Source: Colius striatus | Lineage: Eukaryota; Chordata; Aves; Coliiformes; Coliidae | Assembly (NCBI RefSeq): GCF_028858725.1 | Contig: NC_084767.1 | Location: 20,227,895-20,291,894, forward strand | Length of the DNA: 64,000 bases | Direction: 5' to 3' | Shown here: one piece after another, positions 60,701 through 64,000 of the stretch | How positions within the stretch are numbered: the stretch's first letter is position 1 | Layout of the letters: each line of letters opens with the position of its first letter | Notes under the pieces: generated by a model | What the model saw: the letters and a program-made list of their open reading frames with translations, nothing else | The model's database searches: none | What the model was told of the DNA's origin: nothing | Program-made: the position numbers and the translations under genes

Positions 60701-63700
60701 AATTATTTGTGGAGAAGGATTAAATTTGCAAAGGACTTCTGCAGGATGCATAGCTAGGAGACCTTCAGCTGAGCACCCTGTGGTCACACATCATTTGCCA
60801 GAGCCTAAAGTATTTTTCCAGTCCCCTGGCAGATCTGTCCTTTGTGTGCAGTGTACCTGCAGGTCTCCACAAGCCAGCCACAACAGTGCTTGCACCAACA
60901 CATCTCCGGGCTGGAGCCCGAGCCCTGCAGCTGTCGTGGTCAGCGCTGGCTCCTGCAAGCCCGGTCAGCACCTGCCAGGAGGACTCTGCGTGCCAGAGCC
61001 CAGGACAAAGGCAGCCAGCTTGTTTCCCATGCAACCCCTGTGCTGGTGGGATGCCACAGCACTGCCTGGCCGCCTGCTCACCGCACCACGCCAGCCCAGT
61101 CCAGCAGTCACGCTGACTTCGGCAGCTCTGTAAGCAATGTGAGCAGGAACAAAACATGTCAAGGATCTGAGTCAGAGAGGATAGTTGAAGTTTGATATGT
61201 CTGTTCTTTCAGAATACTTCAGTTTTTCCCAAAATGCCACAACAGATTAGTCTACAACCGTTACCACATTATGGCCTGAGTGCCACAGCTCAGAGATTCT
61301 CTTGTAAACAATGGAGTGAGAACATAGGAAAACATCTGAAAAAGCATCTGAATTTCTGTTCATTGCTTGGTTGGTTTTACATTCTGTGACTCAACAGCAG
61401 GCTGATGGCCGTGGCTTCAGGGACTCCCAAAGGGACAGATAGCATGTGGGGGCTTTCTTTTGCAGCATGTGTCCAGTCTGCTCCAGCTGAGGCTGAAATG
61501 GACCTCCTCCCATCGCCAGCAAGGCAACTGCTGCTGCCCTGCTCCCATCTCTCCACCTTTCATTGTGCCAGATGCTGCCTGTTCCTTCTCAGCTGACACC
61601 CGCTCCCAAAGCATTGTGTTCCCACAGTGAAGAGGAACAAGCAGTAGGTCTCCTTGGGGTAGCAATGGGATGGGAAGCTTGTGGACAGTGATCCTGGGTA
61701 AGCAACAAGGATGAGCTCTCTTGTATCCCTTTGCTGGAAGAGGATCCTCAGAGCTAGCTGCAAATGGGATGGCAATGGAGAGAAGCTGGGGCCCATCTCT
61801 AAGTGGAACACCAAGGGGGATGTTTTGACCAAGCCCCAGTGCTGCCAACTGTGGTTAAATGCCTTACAACTCAAAATAACTGTAGTCTAAAGACAGATGG
61901 AAATCTTTAGAAAAAAAAATCTTTACATGACAGACTTTTCAAAGAGAAATTTTGTGCATTATTTTCAGTAGCATTTTATGGGGGGAGAGTGAAGAAACTT
62001 GAAATATTTTGGATACAGTGTCTCCCTTGTTAGAGACACTGGGGTGGGAGGAGCAGTTCGCTTCCTCCTTTCATGAGGAAAGCTGAAATACTGTAAATGT
62101 GGGGTCAGTCCAGGTTAAATGTGTTTGGAGGAGCAGAGCAGTAGCCATGCACATAGCCCCCGTCTCCCTGAGTACCAGTCATGTAGCATTAACAGCTCCA
62201 CGTTGCAGATGGGTTGGATGCCATGTGCAGGCACATTAACACGGAAAACACATTAGCTCCCACTGAGGAAACCTGAGCAAATTGGCCATGAGATGCGGTG
62301 TCCTGGGATTTCACTTCGATGCCGTTCCCTAGGATGCTACAGCAGAGCTGAGGTGGAGCCTGAAGAGTGAGTTTGCTCCAAATCACTGCAGTCCCAGGCA
62401 ATCAAATGAACACTGAATCAGGAGCTTCCCTTGAGCTGAACAGACTCCATCACCCTACGGCAGCCCCACTGCATTCATATGCTTCAGCCCCCAAGCAGGG
62501 ACTGCTGTGGTGGCTGCAGGTGCCATGGCCCTGGGCTGCTGTGGCTACAGCCCTGCTGCTCTGCCAGATATGTCCCCCTGGGAGCAGCCCTAGGGACACT
62601 GTCCCAGCAGCACTATGACCCTCACATACCACTGCACAAGTAGGAGAGCACATCTGCCCTGTCCCTCAGCACACAGCTTCTATCTTAAAACCACCTCATT
62701 AAACATTAACTCCAGAGACAGAGGATTTCTGGTCTCTCAGGGAAAGAGGCATGTTTTCAATGTCCATGGAAGATCTCCTTTCCTTGACACCCATCATGCA
62801 TACCTGTACAAGGCTGGCATGTGGCCACCCCAGCCCATGTCTCCCACCAAGGAAGGGACATAGAAGGGCCATCAAGCTGTCCCTGCAGATGGCTTCACAG
62901 TGATCCCCGATGGCCACCCCCTACCCCCTCTCCTGGGGTAATGCTGATTTGTGGCTTCATGGGAGCACCTCTGGGGTCAACCCCTGGTCAGTGCTTTCTG
63001 CCAAGTCGTGTCTGCGCCCACTCCTCACTATGGGCCAGGCAGTACCATGGGCCCTGAGCAAGGGAGTTGAGACTACTCAGAGGAGAACCCCTGACAGCAC
63101 GGGCTGGAGAAGGGACCCTGGGATAAGCAGAAGTCATGGTCAGGAGTTGAAGGAGAAGAGACTCAAACAAGTGGAGAAGAACATCAGGCATCTCTGCATC
63201 TGTGTAAAGCCTCCACTAGTGCCAGCCAGAAGCCTAAGACTGTGCCCCAGTCTGGGGACCAAGCTGCACACTGGTGAGGGCTGTGCTCATCTCTGATGTG
63301 GGGACACACTGGGGACTGAGCTTCCCCTGCCACCTCCCTGGGCATTGCCTGATGGCAGCCTGTCCCTAGGATGGTGTGGGTCTGGCGCAGCTGCGGCAGT
63401 GGGAGCAGCAGCAGAGGAAACGGGAGAACAGCAGCACCTAGACACATCAATAATTCATAAAATGCCAGCAGCAACAAAGGGAGAGAGGGACCAAAAGCAG
63501 GAGAACAGAATATCACAGAGCTTTTTAATGGTCTTCTTCTATTAGTGTCAGCTCTGTGGCTGGTTTCAGAAAGGAGGAGTTTCCCTGGATGCCCCCAGAA
63601 TTTCAGGATGGGGCTGAGCTCACTCTCCTCAGCCAGTTCTCCTCTGCCTGCTCCCAGGCCCTGTGTCAGTGGCTGATGGCAACCACAGGTCTCTAATGTT

Positions 63701-64000
63701 TTCTGAAGGCCTCACAGGGTGAGTATGGCCTGGGCATTGTCCCTTGTAGCCAAGGAGCTGTAAGAGATGGTCATACTGCAAGCAGCAAGCAAAGTGCTGG
63801 GCTGGGCTTTCTGGGCTGTACTCCATCTATAGCCTCCAAATAAACCTTAGTTTGGGTGAAACCCTCTGCTCTGGGTGACTGAGGGCAGCTCCACAGGCCT
63901 CACACCTGCCTTTGCAGCTCTCACCACAGCTGAGTTCCACAGCCTCCTTCACCCTCGTCGGGAGAGAGCCAACAGTCTCTCCATGTACAGAAAAACAGGG
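57740..64000. other. Gene-free region to the right edge
   Basis: About 6.3 kb, mostly GC-moderate sequence with many short meaningless frames. An AT-rich, non-repetitive patch at 58,040-58,400 stands out. No exon of the next expected gene (TCERG1 in the human order, from memory) was recognised. Confidence 0.55.

Overview
The window is vertebrate nuclear DNA and almost certainly from a bird. Genes are split by GT-AG introns, the only LINEs are CR1-type fragments with avian-style 3' ends, introns are compact, and CpG-rich promoters and exons alternate with AT-rich introns. Three protein genes are recognisable, in the order LARS1 (-), RBM27 (+), POU4F3 (+), which I recall as the neighbourhood of human 5q32. 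All exon edges below were placed by eye from splice sites, reading-frame continuity and remembered family sequences; no alignment was run.

Positions 1-11.7 kb hold the 5' part of LARS1 (cytosolic leucyl-tRNA synthetase) on the minus strand: ten coding exons, 1062 nt or 354 codons in one unbroken frame, from the start codon into the editing domain; the rest lies outside the window. Its introns carry two CR1 fragments and, at about 6.3-8.2 kb, a decayed LTR-retroelement-like insertion with an internal degenerate tandem repeat.

Positions 11.3-13.3 kb form a CpG island serving LARS1 and RBM27 head to head (start codons about 1.2 kb apart). It contains a 19-bp GC-box tandem repeat on the LARS1 side and a pair of inverted CCAAT boxes on the RBM27 side.

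Positions 12.9-38.5 kb are RBM27: 21 coding exons encoding 1001 residues (PWI-like N-terminus, RS region, CCCH zinc finger, proline-rich stretch, RRM, coiled coil, RG repeats, second RRM, acidic tail) plus a 3' UTR of about 3 kb. An exon I recall from the mammalian gene is not found in the relevant intron, and a phase-0 exon that completes the C-terminal RRM is present.

Positions 38.5-50.3 kb are intergenic, with one long CR1 fragment and a weak tRNA-like remnant. Positions 50.3-53.7 kb are the POU4F3 (Brn-3c) locus: an AT-rich candidate element, a GGGGCC-type hexanucleotide repeat, adjacent E-boxes, two coding exons (336 residues) and a short 3' UTR. The POU and homeodomain are intact, but the linker before them is replaced by an extremely GC-rich Pro/Ala/Gly tract. 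Just downstream, at 54.2-54.9 kb, an AT-rich block leads into a good TATA box, a strong splice donor and a matching acceptor: the best candidate for an undescribed transcription unit. The remaining 9 kb has no recognisable gene but carries a 35-bp minisatellite.

LARS1 acts in translation, RBM27 in nuclear RNA surveillance, and POU4F3 in sensory hair-cell transcription; only LARS1 and RBM27 seem to share control sequence.
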